Assembly: GCA_038735125.1 (NCBI GenBank)
Contig: JAVYNU010000004.1
Location: 1-64,000, forward strand
Length of the DNA: 64,000 nucleotides
Source of the DNA: Ignisphaera sp.
GTDB lineage: Archaea > Thermoproteota > Thermoprotei_A > Sulfolobales > Ignisphaeraceae
Reading direction: 5' to 3'
Shown: piece after piece, positions 44,451 through 53,404 of the stretch
How positions within the stretch are numbered: position 1 is the first letter of the stretch
Layout of the letters: the number at the start of each line of letters is the position of its first letter
Notes under the pieces: generated by a model
Told to the model about the DNA's origin: nothing
The model's input: only the letters and a program-made list of their open reading frames with translations
Database searches by the model: none
Position numbers and translations under genes: made by a program

Positions 44451-46556
44451 TCAATGCTGCAGAAGAATGGCTGTTCCATAGACCAAGAGAGATGCTAGAA
44501 GTGCTACAGCTACTATATAAGCTACCACAAGTAGTGTGAATCTAATGCTCTTGCTCTCAGCATATATCATACTTACTGTGGCTAGGCATGGGACATAGTA
44601 CATGAATAGAACTAGTATTGCAATACCCTGGGCAACTGTTAGCCCAAGCGCTTGGAGGGCAGATTGATACTCCTCAGCACCAGTCATAACAGCTATTGAT
44701 GCCAACAGATTCTCCTTAGCTATAAAGCCTGTTAGCAGTGCAAATCCAATTTTCCAGCTAGAGTCCTCGCTCAATCCATACAGAGGCTTTATTACATATC
44801 CTATTAGCCTCCCAATGTTGGAGGCCCAGCTTTGAGAGGGATCTTCAACGAATCCCTCTGGCCCAAAGCTTGTTAAAGCCCATACAACCGCTACTAGAAG
44901 CACAAGCACTGTTCCAGCTCTGACAATGAAGTGTTTTGTTAGTGACCAGCTATCCCACCAAACAACCTTTAGACTCGGTCTGTGCAGACTGGGAAGCTCC
45001 AGTATAAGTTCTGGAGGTGTTGAAACCCTCAACACACCTCTTCTAAAAATCTTCGCAGTCAATAGGTAGAGTAGTGCACCACCAAAATAAACACCTATAA
45101 CCACAAGTGCTTGGAGAGCTGGATTGCCCGGGAATAGAAAGCCTACTAGTGCAAGCATGACGATTAGTCTTGCCTGGCATGGAATGAAAGAGGCAGCAGC
45201 TATTATCTCGAACCTCTCAGCATCGTCTAAAGCTGCTCTAGAGGCCATGACCCCCGGCACATTGCATCCAAGAGATATGAAGAGGGGGTATATGGCCCTG
45301 CCGCTCAAACCGAATTTTGCGAATAGGCTATGCATGGATATTGCCATTAGCGGCCCTAGACCAGAGTCCTCAATGGCAGACATAATCATCATGGTTATCA
45401 TTATCAGTGGGATGAATGAAGATACAACACCAACACCCTCTATAATACCGTTGGCGAGTAGACTAGCTAGAACAGGGTGTGTAGATCCCAAAGAGCTTTG
45501 TACCCAGTTCTTGAGATAGTCGAAAGCCTGCGATATTAGTCCAGAGATTGTGTAGGACTCTAGCGCCTCTGCCAAGTCGCTTCTTCCAAGAGCCTCTAGA
45601 ATGACTGTGAATGGAAAGCCTGTGTTAACCGCAAATGCTATGAAAATAGCTGAAAACAGTGTCGCAACTGTTGCTACAAAGCCTGTATAGGGATTCCCAA
45701 AAACCTTGTATGCAAACCCCTTCTTCTCGAATCTCTCCAAAGGCTCTATGGCTATGAGGCTTGTGAAGGTGCCTCTAATGAATCTGTATATGCTTTCTGC
45801 AATGTGTTCACCAACATCAATGTTCATAGATTTGGCTGTTTCCTCCAGCACCCTGGCTATATGAGACAGGCCAATCTTCTCAGCAATATCGATGTTCCCT
45901 CTAGCAATCAGTGTTGCAAGCCCTCTAGGGTCGATCCTATCACTCATAAAGCTGTTTGTAATCTCTTTCACAATGCTATTCAATGTGTTTTCTAGAGAGC
46001 CATAGTCAATGTGTATACCCTTAGCAGCTTTTCTACTGGATGTCTCGACAACAGACTCTAAGGCTTTCAGCAAATCCTCTATGCCCTCCCCCCTAAGAGC
46101 TGATATAGGTGCCACAGGAACTCCTAGGATCCTACTCAGCCCATCTAAATCAACTCTTATTCTACGCTTGGTAACCTCGTCCCACTTGGTCAAAGCCACA
46201 ACAGCTCTATCCGTTAGCTGAAGAACTTGTAGAGCTAGGTACAGTCCCTCTAAACCTCTAGTCAAATCAACTAGTATTAGAATAGCATCCCAATCCCCAA
46301 AAACTATATAGTCCCTAGCTATCTTCTCATCAAGAGAAACAGCTTTTAAATCATAGATCCCGGGGAGATCAACAAAACACATGGTTTTGTCTCCATACCT
46401 CCTTCTACCAATGCTCATAGCAACTGTTGTACCTGGGAAATTGCCTACCCTTTCTCTTCTGCCCGTTAAGACATTGAATAGAGTTGATTTACCGACATTA
46501 GGCTGGCCCACAACAGCTACAACAATGTTGCATTGTTCTCTACGAAGCTCTGACAA
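44451..46556 (-). CDS. feoB: FeoB, ferrous iron transporter with G domain
   Basis: A 701-residue GTPase-permease for Fe2+ uptake. The N-terminal G domain has GQPNVGKSTLFN (G1), DLPGIYDL (G3) and TKWDE (G4); helical region about 170-265; then about eight or more membrane segments with the Gate motifs SLGCNVPGVMASRA and FVPCQAR-like SFIPCQARLIV, ending near residue 700. TTG start at 46556. feoA follows. Expression probably follows the operator at 46591. Confidence 0.92.
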   Translation of the reverse strand: MSELRREQCNIVVAVVGQPNVGKSTLFNVLTGRRERVGNFPGTTVAMSIGRRRYGDKTMCFVDLPGIYDLKAVSLDEKIARDYIVFGDWDAILILVDLTRGLEGLYLALQVLQLTDRAVVALTKWDEVTKRRIRVDLDGLSRILGVPVAPISALRGEGIEDLLKALESVVETSSRKAAKGIHIDYGSLENTLNSIVKEITNSFMSDRIDPRGLATLIARGNIDIAEKIGLSHIARVLEETAKSMNIDVGEHIAESIYRFIRGTFTSLIAIEPLERFEKKGFAYKVFGNPYTGFVATVATLFSAIFIAFAVNTGFPFTVILEALGRSDLAEALESYTISGLISQAFDYLKNWVQSSLGSTHPVLASLLANGIIEGVGVVSSFIPLIMITMMIMSAIEDSGLGPLMAISMHSLFAKFGLSGRAIYPLFISLGCNVPGVMASRAALDDAERFEIIAAASFIPCQARLIVMLALVGFLFPGNPALQALVVIGVYFGGALLYLLTAKIFRRGVLRVSTPPELILELPSLHRPSLKVVWWDSWSLTKHFIVRAGTVLVLLVAVVWALTSFGPEGFVEDPSQSWASNIGRLIGYVIKPLYGLSEDSSWKIGFALLTGFIAKENLLASIAVMTGAEEYQSALQALGLTVAQGIAILVLFMYYVPCLATVSMIYAESKSIRFTLLVVAYIVAVALLASLLVYGTAILLQH

Positions 46557-46590
46557 ACTATATACACCAATCGATCTAGCTAATAGTAAG

Positions 46591-46617
46591 GTTAATAAGT
46601 TTAGATGTGTCTAAAAT
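46591..46617 (-). promoter_or_regulatory. Operator and promoter element of feoB
   Basis: Minus-strand ATTTTAGAC-ACATCT-AAACTTATTAAC, with a perfect inverted repeat TTTAGA-TGTG-TCTAAA (plus-strand reading) directly beside the TATA-like CTTATTAAC, 35-43 bases before TTG 46556. Shares 9 + 12 identical bases with the feoA element. Confidence 0.7.
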
Positions 46618-46636
46618 TATTATTTCGAATTGAATA

Positions 46637-47410
46637 TTATAGAAGACTCGAGGCAACATACAGAACTTTGAAAGACTTCTCAATATTTCTAATAATGCTG
46701 GAAACAATGTTTATCGGAAGAATCTTTTCAACAACACCCAGAGATTCAGCAACGCCAGCTCTGGAAAACGCCTTTATCTCAACATCAAAGCTTTGATACC
46801 TCACCCTCAGAGTCCTCATAGTAACACCAAAAACATAGTCAACCTCTTTAACAATATCGTAGTTTGCTTTGCCTAGCCACAGAACATACTCTAGAAATTT
46901 TCTCCCAAGAGACTCTAGACCTGTTTTTGGACTTGCCTTCACCGCCTCTATGGAAGGACCTGCTCTCATAGCATCCATGGCTGCCTCAACATATGTTCTT
47001 AAATTGCTTGGCAAAACACGTAGAATGTTCTTCTCACTAGGGTTTTCAACAATCTTGTCTGCAATGGCAGAGGCTGCTAAAACAAGGAGTTTCTCATCTT
47101 CTGACAAGTTTATGACAGGGGCTTTGCCAAGCTCATGTTCTCTAAAAACATCTAATTTGCTGTTTTGCCGAATGTAGACAATGGCTTTGCTCTCTTGAAT
47201 ATATATCGTTGCTATGGGCTCGAGGAAAACCCTTTGGGCTGGGAGCTCGTCAGAGTCTATAACAATTGGGAAGAGAACACCATGAACAGCTATATAGTAT
47301 CTCCCAACAAGAAAAGTGAGATCCATGTATTGGATCCTCGCCTTAAACTCCTGGGAATAGTATGGGAAAGAGTCTAACAGGTCTAGAACATCTATAAGAG
47401 TCTTGGGCAT
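46637..47410 (-). CDS. Hypothetical protein
   Basis: A 257-residue protein of unknown function, probably restricted to Thermoproteota. The first 100 residues are beta-rich (FLVGRYYIAVHGVLFPIVID, FLEPIATIYIQESKAIVYIR); the middle is helical (KLLVLAASAIADKIVEN, YVEAAMDAMRAGPSIE) and the end mixed. No membrane helix, no metal motif. It ends 80 bases before feoB and is probably not cotranscribed with it, given the feoB promoter between them. Confidence 0.7.
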   Translation of the reverse strand: MPKTLIDVLDLLDSFPYYSQEFKARIQYMDLTFLVGRYYIAVHGVLFPIVIDSDELPAQRVFLEPIATIYIQESKAIVYIRQNSKLDVFREHELGKAPVINLSEDEKLLVLAASAIADKIVENPSEKNILRVLPSNLRTYVEAAMDAMRAGPSIEAVKASPKTGLESLGRKFLEYVLWLGKANYDIVKEVDYVFGVTMRTLRVRYQSFDVEIKAFSRAGVAESLGVVEKILPINIVSSIIRNIEKSFKVLYVASSLL

Positions 47411-47569
47411 ATAACAACAAGACCTCTGAAAACTCCTAGCATCTAATAAAATTTTTCAAGTTTAAATGTTTTAGCTATTTGATGCTTTTCTAGGAGTTAT
47501 TATTTTGTTGCTTTTTTCACGGCGGCTGAACTTATTAACCCAGTACATTGAATATTCCTTGGTGTCTAC

Positions 47570-48040
47570 ATGCATGGAATAGACCCAGCTGGTCATATAG
47601 CTGAAGAGGATGTCGATGAAATATTGAATAGAATGGCTTTAGAACTTACAAAGGTTCCTAAAACTGAAGAGAGGGCAAGGTGCTGTAGAACATCATACGG
47701 GTTCAGATCTATACACAGCATAGAGGAGTTCATGAATGCTATAACTAACTGCAAAGTGGTGTTTGTTCTTGTGACAACGACTTACTGCCCATACTGCAGA
47801 ATGTTTAAACCGATATTTGCTAAGGTAGCTGAGGAGTTTAGGGGGTCAGCCGCATTTATAGAGGCCAACGCCGACTATGTTCCAGAGGTCGCAATGGGAT
47901 TTGGCGTATACTCAACACCGACAACTGTTGTGGTGATAGATGGAAGGGCTGTTGATGCACTGCTTGGGTATATGCCATACCAATACTTTAGGAGCTATGT
48001 AGAGGAGGTTTTGAAGAGTGCTAGATGTGGAGAGAACTAG
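47570..48040 (+). CDS. Thioredoxin-like protein with CPYC active site
   Basis: A 156-residue thioredoxin-fold protein. A 60-residue N-terminal extension with a double Cys (ARCCRTSYG) precedes VTTTYCPYCRMFKPIFAKV (active site CPYC, as in glutaredoxins), then YSTPTTVVVIDGRAVDALLG with the cis-Pro. GGTG lies 7 bases before ATG, and CTTATTAAC at 47529-47539 looks like a TATA box of the same form as the feo genes. Confidence 0.85.
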   Translation: MHGIDPAGHIAEEDVDEILNRMALELTKVPKTEERARCCRTSYGFRSIHSIEEFMNAITNCKVVFVLVTTTYCPYCRMFKPIFAKVAEEFRGSAAFIEANADYVPEVAMGFGVYSTPTTVVVIDGRAVDALLGYMPYQYFRSYVEEVLKSARCGEN

Positions 48041-49056
48041 AGCTCTATAAACTCTCTCCCAGAGGCTATAGGGAATCCCACCCTAATTAGAAACTCCTTC
48101 AGGCTTCTCCTAGACAGCTTGCTCAATCTGTGAACAACATCGAGGGGTAGTGGGTATCCAGCTGGAGAGAACATCTTCACGCACCTTACAATTGCGTCTA
48201 CATCAGGCTTTCTATCTATGTATGGAATGCTCAACTGGAACACTTGGGAGTTTCTCTGGAGCCGTACATAAGTCACTATAAAGCCTTTTAGACCGCATTC
48301 CTCGAGCCCAAGAAACCTCTTTATATCTCTGTTTAGCTCTATGTCCAAAGGCTTTGAGTAGCCAGCTTCGAAATATGGTGATATCCCATATATTCTAGCC
48401 ATTTCAAATAGTTGAAAATCTGTATAGTTAGATCTTGTGTAGAAGCTAACAGTACTCGATTTAGCTGTGAAAACCGGTGTTGTTTTTTGCGCCAGCTCTT
48501 CGATTATCTTCACCTTTCTGCTGTATACGGAATCCAGATCCTTTGATCCATGAACACTTTCAATAGTCATGTTCTTGGCAATGTCCCTTCTCGTGACAAG
48601 AAATGAGAGTAGAGAGCCATCGAGAAGAGCCAAGTCAGTGTTGTTTCTCGACACTATTCTCCCAATGGATTCAACCTCATTCAGATAGGCATATGCTGTC
48701 AAAGCCTTTTTGAATGCAGACCTTCTTGTCGCTACCCTTCTACCTGACGACTCTATAAAGCCAGAGTCGTAGAATCTATCGCTATCCTTTGTAGTTATCT
48801 TCCCACCCTCAATTGTGTAGAGCTGTGATATCCCCTGCAATGCGTATAGCATTGCAATTCTCGACTCAATTAATATGAAGCTGGAATCGGATGCTGCAAC
48901 AGCTCTGCATCCACATCCATCATCACCTATGAGAATCCACTCTATAGGTGAAATTGCCTCTGCTACACCACCCCTTTTCTTATCTATCTCCAAACCCATC
49001 TTATCTCTCAAAACGAGGAGGAGCTTCACAAGCTCTGGATACATTGTAGCCGCCAT
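48037..49056 (-). CDS. nurA: NurA-domain nuclease
   Basis: A 339-residue NurA-type nuclease: CRAVAASDSSFILIESRIAM (first metal Asp), TDLALLDGSLLSFLVTR (second Asp) and the C-terminal FMARIYGISPYF-like part support the family. NurA works with the HerA ATPase in DNA end resection. No HerA, Mre11 or Rad50 lies nearby; instead the gene is linked (9 bases) to a DUF711 gene. ATG 49056 has GAGGCGA upstream. The 3' end overlaps the thioredoxin-like gene tail by 4 bases. Confidence 0.8.
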   Translation of the reverse strand: MAATMYPELVKLLLVLRDKMGLEIDKKRGGVAEAISPIEWILIGDDGCGCRAVAASDSSFILIESRIAMLYALQGISQLYTIEGGKITTKDSDRFYDSGFIESSGRRVATRRSAFKKALTAYAYLNEVESIGRIVSRNNTDLALLDGSLLSFLVTRRDIAKNMTIESVHGSKDLDSVYSRKVKIIEELAQKTTPVFTAKSSTVSFYTRSNYTDFQLFEMARIYGISPYFEAGYSKPLDIELNRDIKRFLGLEECGLKGFIVTYVRLQRNSQVFQLSIPYIDRKPDVDAIVRCVKMFSPAGYPLPLDVVHRLSKLSRRSLKEFLIRVGFPIASGREFIEL

Positions 49057-49065
49057 GCAATCGCC

Positions 49066-50148
49066 TCAAAGCCTTGCTACATATGTTACCCCGAAGTTCT
49101 TTAGCTTTACCTCGCTAGACGCATCAAGATCTGTTGGGATGACCCTCATCGCCACAACCCTGTTCTTAACTCTGTAAACTGTTAGCATATCCAATGCAAT
49201 TCTACGGACATCTGCATCCCTCGGCAAAGCAGCCATGTCAAGACCGGCAACACATGCAAAGCTATAGGCTATAAGATCTCTGACCATGACCGAGCCCTCT
49301 CTCACACGATCACTAAGCACAAGATCCTCTGCCACAGGTAGCATAACTTCGTTGAAGCCTATGTGCCTCACTCCAATCTTTTTGATCAGCCCCCTCAAAA
49401 ATGTGTTCAGAGCATATATTGTGGATAGTGTTCCTGGAGACCCCATTCTAGAGTTGCTCAGAGATTCTATGAGACTTGCAATGCTCTCTTCCTCTTCGAT
49501 CCACGGCGATAAGGAGTAGTCTATACCCAGAAAAGCTACACCGCTACACCTAGCAGACTCCTCAAGCCTCTTACCAACATTCTCAAGAAAGTCTCTAAGA
49601 AGCTGGGTTCTGCTATAAAGCAACGCCTGCGATGCAACATCAACATATCTGAGAGATATACTAAACCCGAGAACATTGGATATGTTTGCTGTTGCTGGGA
49701 AATATGGGGTCTCTATCCACATACCAAAAGATATTGCAAATCTTGTGAAGAAGTCTAGCTCCACATTTCTATGCCCAGAATAAACATGTTCAACAACCCT
49801 GTTTACGCAGTCCACATCCCCGCAACTTGTTGAGAAATATGCTGAATCAATATTTGATAGGTTATGCAACTCTTTTAAGCATTGACTAGACGGTGCAAGC
49901 GGAAATGCCACAAGTATTCTATCCCCCATGGACCCGCTAATCTCATTAACTATGTGCTCAATGTCTCTACAATCCAACGAATTTTCCGGCAGTATAGGGA
50001 GAATGAACCTCTTTGTCCACACCTCCAAGCCGACACTCTTTAAACAGCTGAAGACCTTGTCACCAAATGATATTGCATTCGACACAATCTCGTCTTTCGA
50101 CCAGCTGTGGACAGGAATATGAATGGCTATGGCTCTAGGTTTTGCCAT
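49066..50148 (-). CDS. DUF711 (UPF0210-like) family protein
   Basis: A 360-residue protein of the DUF711 family: IAIHIPVHSWSKDEIV, SFGMWIETPYFPATAN and GVAFLGIDYSLSPWIEEEES are characteristic. The family is widespread in archaea, related by fold to glycyl-radical-type barrels but without a glycyl radical; function unknown. ATG 50148 after GTGATCAC is preferred to TTG 50163. Probably cotranscribed with nurA. Confidence 0.78.
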   Translation of the reverse strand: MAKPRAIAIHIPVHSWSKDEIVSNAISFGDKVFSCLKSVGLEVWTKRFILPILPENSLDCRDIEHIVNEISGSMGDRILVAFPLAPSSQCLKELHNLSNIDSAYFSTSCGDVDCVNRVVEHVYSGHRNVELDFFTRFAISFGMWIETPYFPATANISNVLGFSISLRYVDVASQALLYSRTQLLRDFLENVGKRLEESARCSGVAFLGIDYSLSPWIEEEESIASLIESLSNSRMGSPGTLSTIYALNTFLRGLIKKIGVRHIGFNEVMLPVAEDLVLSDRVREGSVMVRDLIAYSFACVAGLDMAALPRDADVRRIALDMLTVYRVKNRVVAMRVIPTDLDASSEVKLKNFGVTYVARL

Positions 50149-50224
50149 GTGATCACAGCTCAAATTTTAAATCTAGGAAAAAATACTTATACTTGTCGCC
50201 GCATCTTAGTGGTGTTGATAATTA

Positions 50225-51142
50225 ATGAGCCTAGGAGACTATATAGCTAAGGTAGAGCTTGTTGTTAGAGACTACAGCGAGTTCAGGATACTAACCGAGG
50301 AGCTCTACAACACTCTGCAATTCGAATCTAGACTTAGAAATGACAGAAAGTTTGTTAAACTCGATTGTAAATGCAGAACAGTTTTCATAGGAGATGTACA
50401 TGGAGACTACTACACACTTTTAAACATTTTAGAAAGGGTCAAGGCACTAGACATTCTTAGAGATGGGGGTAGAATAGTTCTTCTTGGAGACTATATCGAT
50501 AGAGGTGATGAGCAGATCAGAACAGCTGCCTTAATAGCCATGCTTAAGAGGGATTGGGGTGATAGAATAGTTCTTCTAAGGGGGAACCATGAGCCCCCTC
50601 CACAGCTTCTTCCATCGCCACACGACTTTCCATATAGACTCATGGAGGCATTCGGCTATGCGAATGGTGAAGAACTCTACAGTTTGTTTCAAAAAATATT
50701 TGATTTGCTTCCCCTAATACTCTACATACCAGACACCCTAGTTGCTTTTCATGGAGGTCCCCCAGTATCGAGACTCCTAAAATTTAATGGAGTTGAAGAT
50801 ATTTTGAATGTTGATGCAAGTGATTTTGAAGAGATTCTATGGAGCGATCCAAGCGAAGAGATTGAGGAACATGATTTCAACTTTGTTAGGGGAGCTGGGG
50901 TTATATGGGGTAGGAAAATAACTGAAACCCTTTTGAAGAAACTCAATGTGGTTGTTGCGGTGAGGGGGCATGAGCCATGCAACGGCTACAAGTTTAACCA
51001 TGGAAAGAGGGTCCTAACTATATTCTCCATGAAGGGCTACTATGGAAATTCGTATGCTGGTGCACTTGTTATCGAACTTGATAAGCTTGTGGATAGAGAA
51101 AAGGCTTTGAGTTATATAGAGAATGGTATTGTCCTTGTGTAG
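50225..51142 (+). CDS. PPP-family serine/threonine protein phosphatase
   Basis: A 305-residue metallophosphatase of the PP1/PP2A-like archaeal type: GDVHGDYYTLL, GDYIDRGDEQIRT, LLRGNHEPPPQL, FHGGPP and VRGHEPCNGYK give all metal and phosphate ligands. ATG 50225 lies about 30 bases after a TATA-like AAATACTTATAC (50185-50196), so nearly leaderless. Dephosphorylates proteins in the cytosol; target unknown. Confidence 0.92.
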   Translation: MSLGDYIAKVELVVRDYSEFRILTEELYNTLQFESRLRNDRKFVKLDCKCRTVFIGDVHGDYYTLLNILERVKALDILRDGGRIVLLGDYIDRGDEQIRTAALIAMLKRDWGDRIVLLRGNHEPPPQLLPSPHDFPYRLMEAFGYANGEELYSLFQKIFDLLPLILYIPDTLVAFHGGPPVSRLLKFNGVEDILNVDASDFEEILWSDPSEEIEEHDFNFVRGAGVIWGRKITETLLKKLNVVVAVRGHEPCNGYKFNHGKRVLTIFSMKGYYGNSYAGALVIELDKLVDREKALSYIENGIVLV

Positions 51143-51149
51143 AATCATT

Positions 51150-51215
51150 TCGTGGTCCGCTCATCACATTTCAGTCAGGCTGGCTAGGACCAATCATCAG
51201 TTTTAATACTGTGGA
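51150..51215 (-). ncRNA. Weak candidate C/D box RNA
   Basis: Between two converging genes the minus strand has CTGATGA, then CTGA-AAT-GTGATGA (perfect D' and C' with the 3-base spacer seen in the two good sRNAs), then a 12-base stretch GCGGACCACGAA followed by ATGA instead of CTGA. The terminal C and D boxes are imperfect and the first guide is too long. TGGTCC...GGACCA could instead pair as a hairpin, which would suggest a terminator. Confidence 0.3.
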
Positions 51216-51229
51216 AAAAGACTAATATT

Positions 51230-51778
51230 CTATTTAGATGCTACTATGTGTCTGCCGACTAGATAGAACCATCTGCCAGCCCCATGGTGAATAGGACTAG
51301 CTTTCTGCAGCTGCCACCCCCACTCCGATACAGCATCAGCTTTTGCATAGTAGTCTAGAACCTCGAAAACGTATAGCCTCGTTTCGCCAGCGTCTACAAA
51401 GCTCATGACCCTACCCTCTAGCCATCCAATAGCGTCTTGCCAAATAGGTGCGCTAACCTTATTTGCTTTTGCCAGGTTAAGGCCGAACATCTTTATCTTG
51501 TCAACGCTTCTCCCAGAGACACTCCCAAGCTTGTATACAACATCTACATGCTGAGCAGATGGTATGTTGAATGTAGCCTCCTTCGAGTATTCAATGCATG
51601 AGAATGTATATGACTCTCTATCGATTGCAACAGCTATTGTCGGTGGCTCTTCGGATACTGGTGTTACCCAAGAGGCTGACATTGCATTGTATCTCCCACC
51701 CTCACAAGTTGTTATAATGACGACTACAGGTCTTGGGTGTAGAAGATAGTAGAAGTGCCTGGGCTTTGCAAAATCCAT
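51230..51778 (-). CDS. Flavin reductase-like FMN protein (flavoredoxin type)
   Basis: A 182-residue protein of the flavin reductase-like/DIM6-NTAB group: YNAMSASWVTPVSEEPPTIAVA and TFNIPSAQHVDVVYKLG are hallmark segments; FMN binds here. Likely a small electron-transfer protein or flavin reductase. ATG 51778 is the typical start; GTG 51784 overlaps the upstream stop TGGTGA. Cotranscribed with the FucI-like gene. Confidence 0.85.
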   Translation of the reverse strand: MDFAKPRHFYYLLHPRPVVVIITTCEGGRYNAMSASWVTPVSEEPPTIAVAIDRESYTFSCIEYSKEATFNIPSAQHVDVVYKLGSVSGRSVDKIKMFGLNLAKANKVSAPIWQDAIGWLEGRVMSFVDAGETRLYVFEVLDYYAKADAVSEWGWQLQKASPIHHGAGRWFYLVGRHIVASK

Positions 51779-51780
51779 TT

Positions 51781-53049
51781 TCACCAGCCGACAAGCTCTC
51801 TATATGTCGCAGCATCCATGTTGAACATGTAAGCAATTTCTCTAATCTCATCGACAAAGTCTCCAGGTATCATAATGTGGTGGTTTGATGGTGCGTACCT
51901 GGGTATATGCTCAACTGGAAAGTCGAATTCTAGCATTATCTGTGTTCTGCATGTTGAGTATGTCAGTAGACCCGATTTTACTATCCTCCCCTTATCGGCT
52001 ACGGCTATGGTGAAGTCCCTGTCGACAGACACTACAGTTGCTACTGTATTTTCTACAGATGCTGTTATTGCGTATGGGGCTCCAGACTCAAAATGCTGTA
52101 TAGCCCTAGGCTTTCCAGAGACTAGGTCGAGAGCTATTGTGCAGTGGGCTAGCATAGCTGATCTGGATTTGAATGACACTACATTTCCTATCCACCCACT
52201 CCTACCTGTCAAACCCCTTGCTAGAAGCATACCGAAAACAGCTGTTAGATCTGCTTCGCAAACAGCTGTAATCCCCTTGCTGTTTAGCAGCGATAGTGGT
52301 ATGCATGGTGTTACACCATATTTTAGTATGAATGGGAAACAGTCTATTGTTACAACATCGTATTTGTTCTCCTTGGCAAGGCTCTCAAGAGCTATGTAAA
52401 GCCTGGAAACCTTCTCCAAAGCCTCTTTAGATGCCTCAAACTCTATCTTCGACTCTATCTCTCTGGCGACAGCCTCTACCCTCTCCCTTGGGGCGGAATC
52501 CATCATCGAGGCTATTCTTGATGTAGATACAATATCGACTGTTGCATTGAATCTAGACTCAAAAGCATCCTCTACATCACCCTTTTCCCTATCAGCAACC
52601 ACAGCGACCTTAGAGCCGTCAATGAATGCAACAGCTCTTGCAACAGCCATCAGCTTGTCAACAACATTCTCACAGTCGATAGAGTAGTACTCTTCACACC
52701 AGTAGAGCCCAGCTGAATACCCATCCCTCTCAATCTTGCTTCTAGCAGAAACAGCTGAGGCAAGGCTATTGTGCTCCGTATGGGCAAGTATAAAGACCTT
52801 GTCTATAGAGCCTGTAGACACAAACCTGTAGATAAGGTTACTCGTGCCACCAGTCAAGACAAGCGCTATTGGTATAAACCCCTGGTATCTGCTACCCAGC
52901 TTCTCAGCAGCCTCGGCAGACACAACAATTTCGCTGTGGAACTCTATACCATATCTACTGAGATGCTTCCTAAAAACCTCTAAAACATTGGCGTAGTACT
53001 CCTTTCCATGAATCTCAGATGCAAAGGGGACAACAACAATAGGCTTCAA
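51781..53049 (-). CDS. L-fucose/L-arabinose isomerase-like protein (FucI family)
   Basis: A 422-residue protein with the FucI-like fold (COG2407): HTEHNSLASAVSARSK, DCFPFILKYGVTPCIPLSLL, and CEADLTAVFGMLLARGLTGR contain the acidic residues that bind the metal; NVVSFKSRSAMLAHCT and the C-terminal HHIMIPGDF complete it. Probable sugar isomerase or a related enzyme. TTG start. The gene is followed by the flavin reductase on the same strand. Confidence 0.8.
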   Translation of the reverse strand: MKPIVVVPFASEIHGKEYYANVLEVFRKHLSRYGIEFHSEIVVSAEAAEKLGSRYQGFIPIALVLTGGTSNLIYRFVSTGSIDKVFILAHTEHNSLASAVSARSKIERDGYSAGLYWCEEYYSIDCENVVDKLMAVARAVAFIDGSKVAVVADREKGDVEDAFESRFNATVDIVSTSRIASMMDSAPRERVEAVAREIESKIEFEASKEALEKVSRLYIALESLAKENKYDVVTIDCFPFILKYGVTPCIPLSLLNSKGITAVCEADLTAVFGMLLARGLTGRSGWIGNVVSFKSRSAMLAHCTIALDLVSGKPRAIQHFESGAPYAITASVENTVATVVSVDRDFTIAVADKGRIVKSGLLTYSTCRTQIMLEFDFPVEHIPRYAPSNHHIMIPGDFVDEIREIAYMFNMDAATYRELVGW

Positions 53050-53404
53050 AACACATCACAAAAACTACTTTGCTACCACAACCTAAAAACTGTTATCCCT
53101 ACACAAAGACAGGCTAAAGCATGTGACAGAAAAACGCAAGCCCTTTGCCTACGGCCCAGACCCTGCTATTCTAAGAGGTGGTGGCCCTTTCAACGATTTA
53201 ACAGCACACTTCCTCTTCATCATCACCTTCAAATCTCTTCAGCTACCAATATTACGTACAAAAACCTTTATCATTTTCTAGTCTCACAAACTGTGGATAC
53301 TTATCGACTGGATTAGAGCCCGTTTCTTTCAAGCTTTCAACAATTGCATTTTGAGATGACGTTAATTAATCTTTGATTATAAATTAATGAGGTTTGTAAC
53401 CGAT
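53050..53404. other. Intergenic region, nothing assigned
   Basis: About 355 bases. The 53150-53220 part is GC-richer than its flanks and can form short GGGCC/GGCCC pairings, but no box motifs or family match are seen. A GATGATGA on the minus strand (near 53215) lacks D boxes. Confidence 0.35.

Noticed and set aside
53195..53245. GTGATGATGA on the minus strand as a C box
   Set aside because: The expected D position reads CTGT and no C'/D' pair is present.
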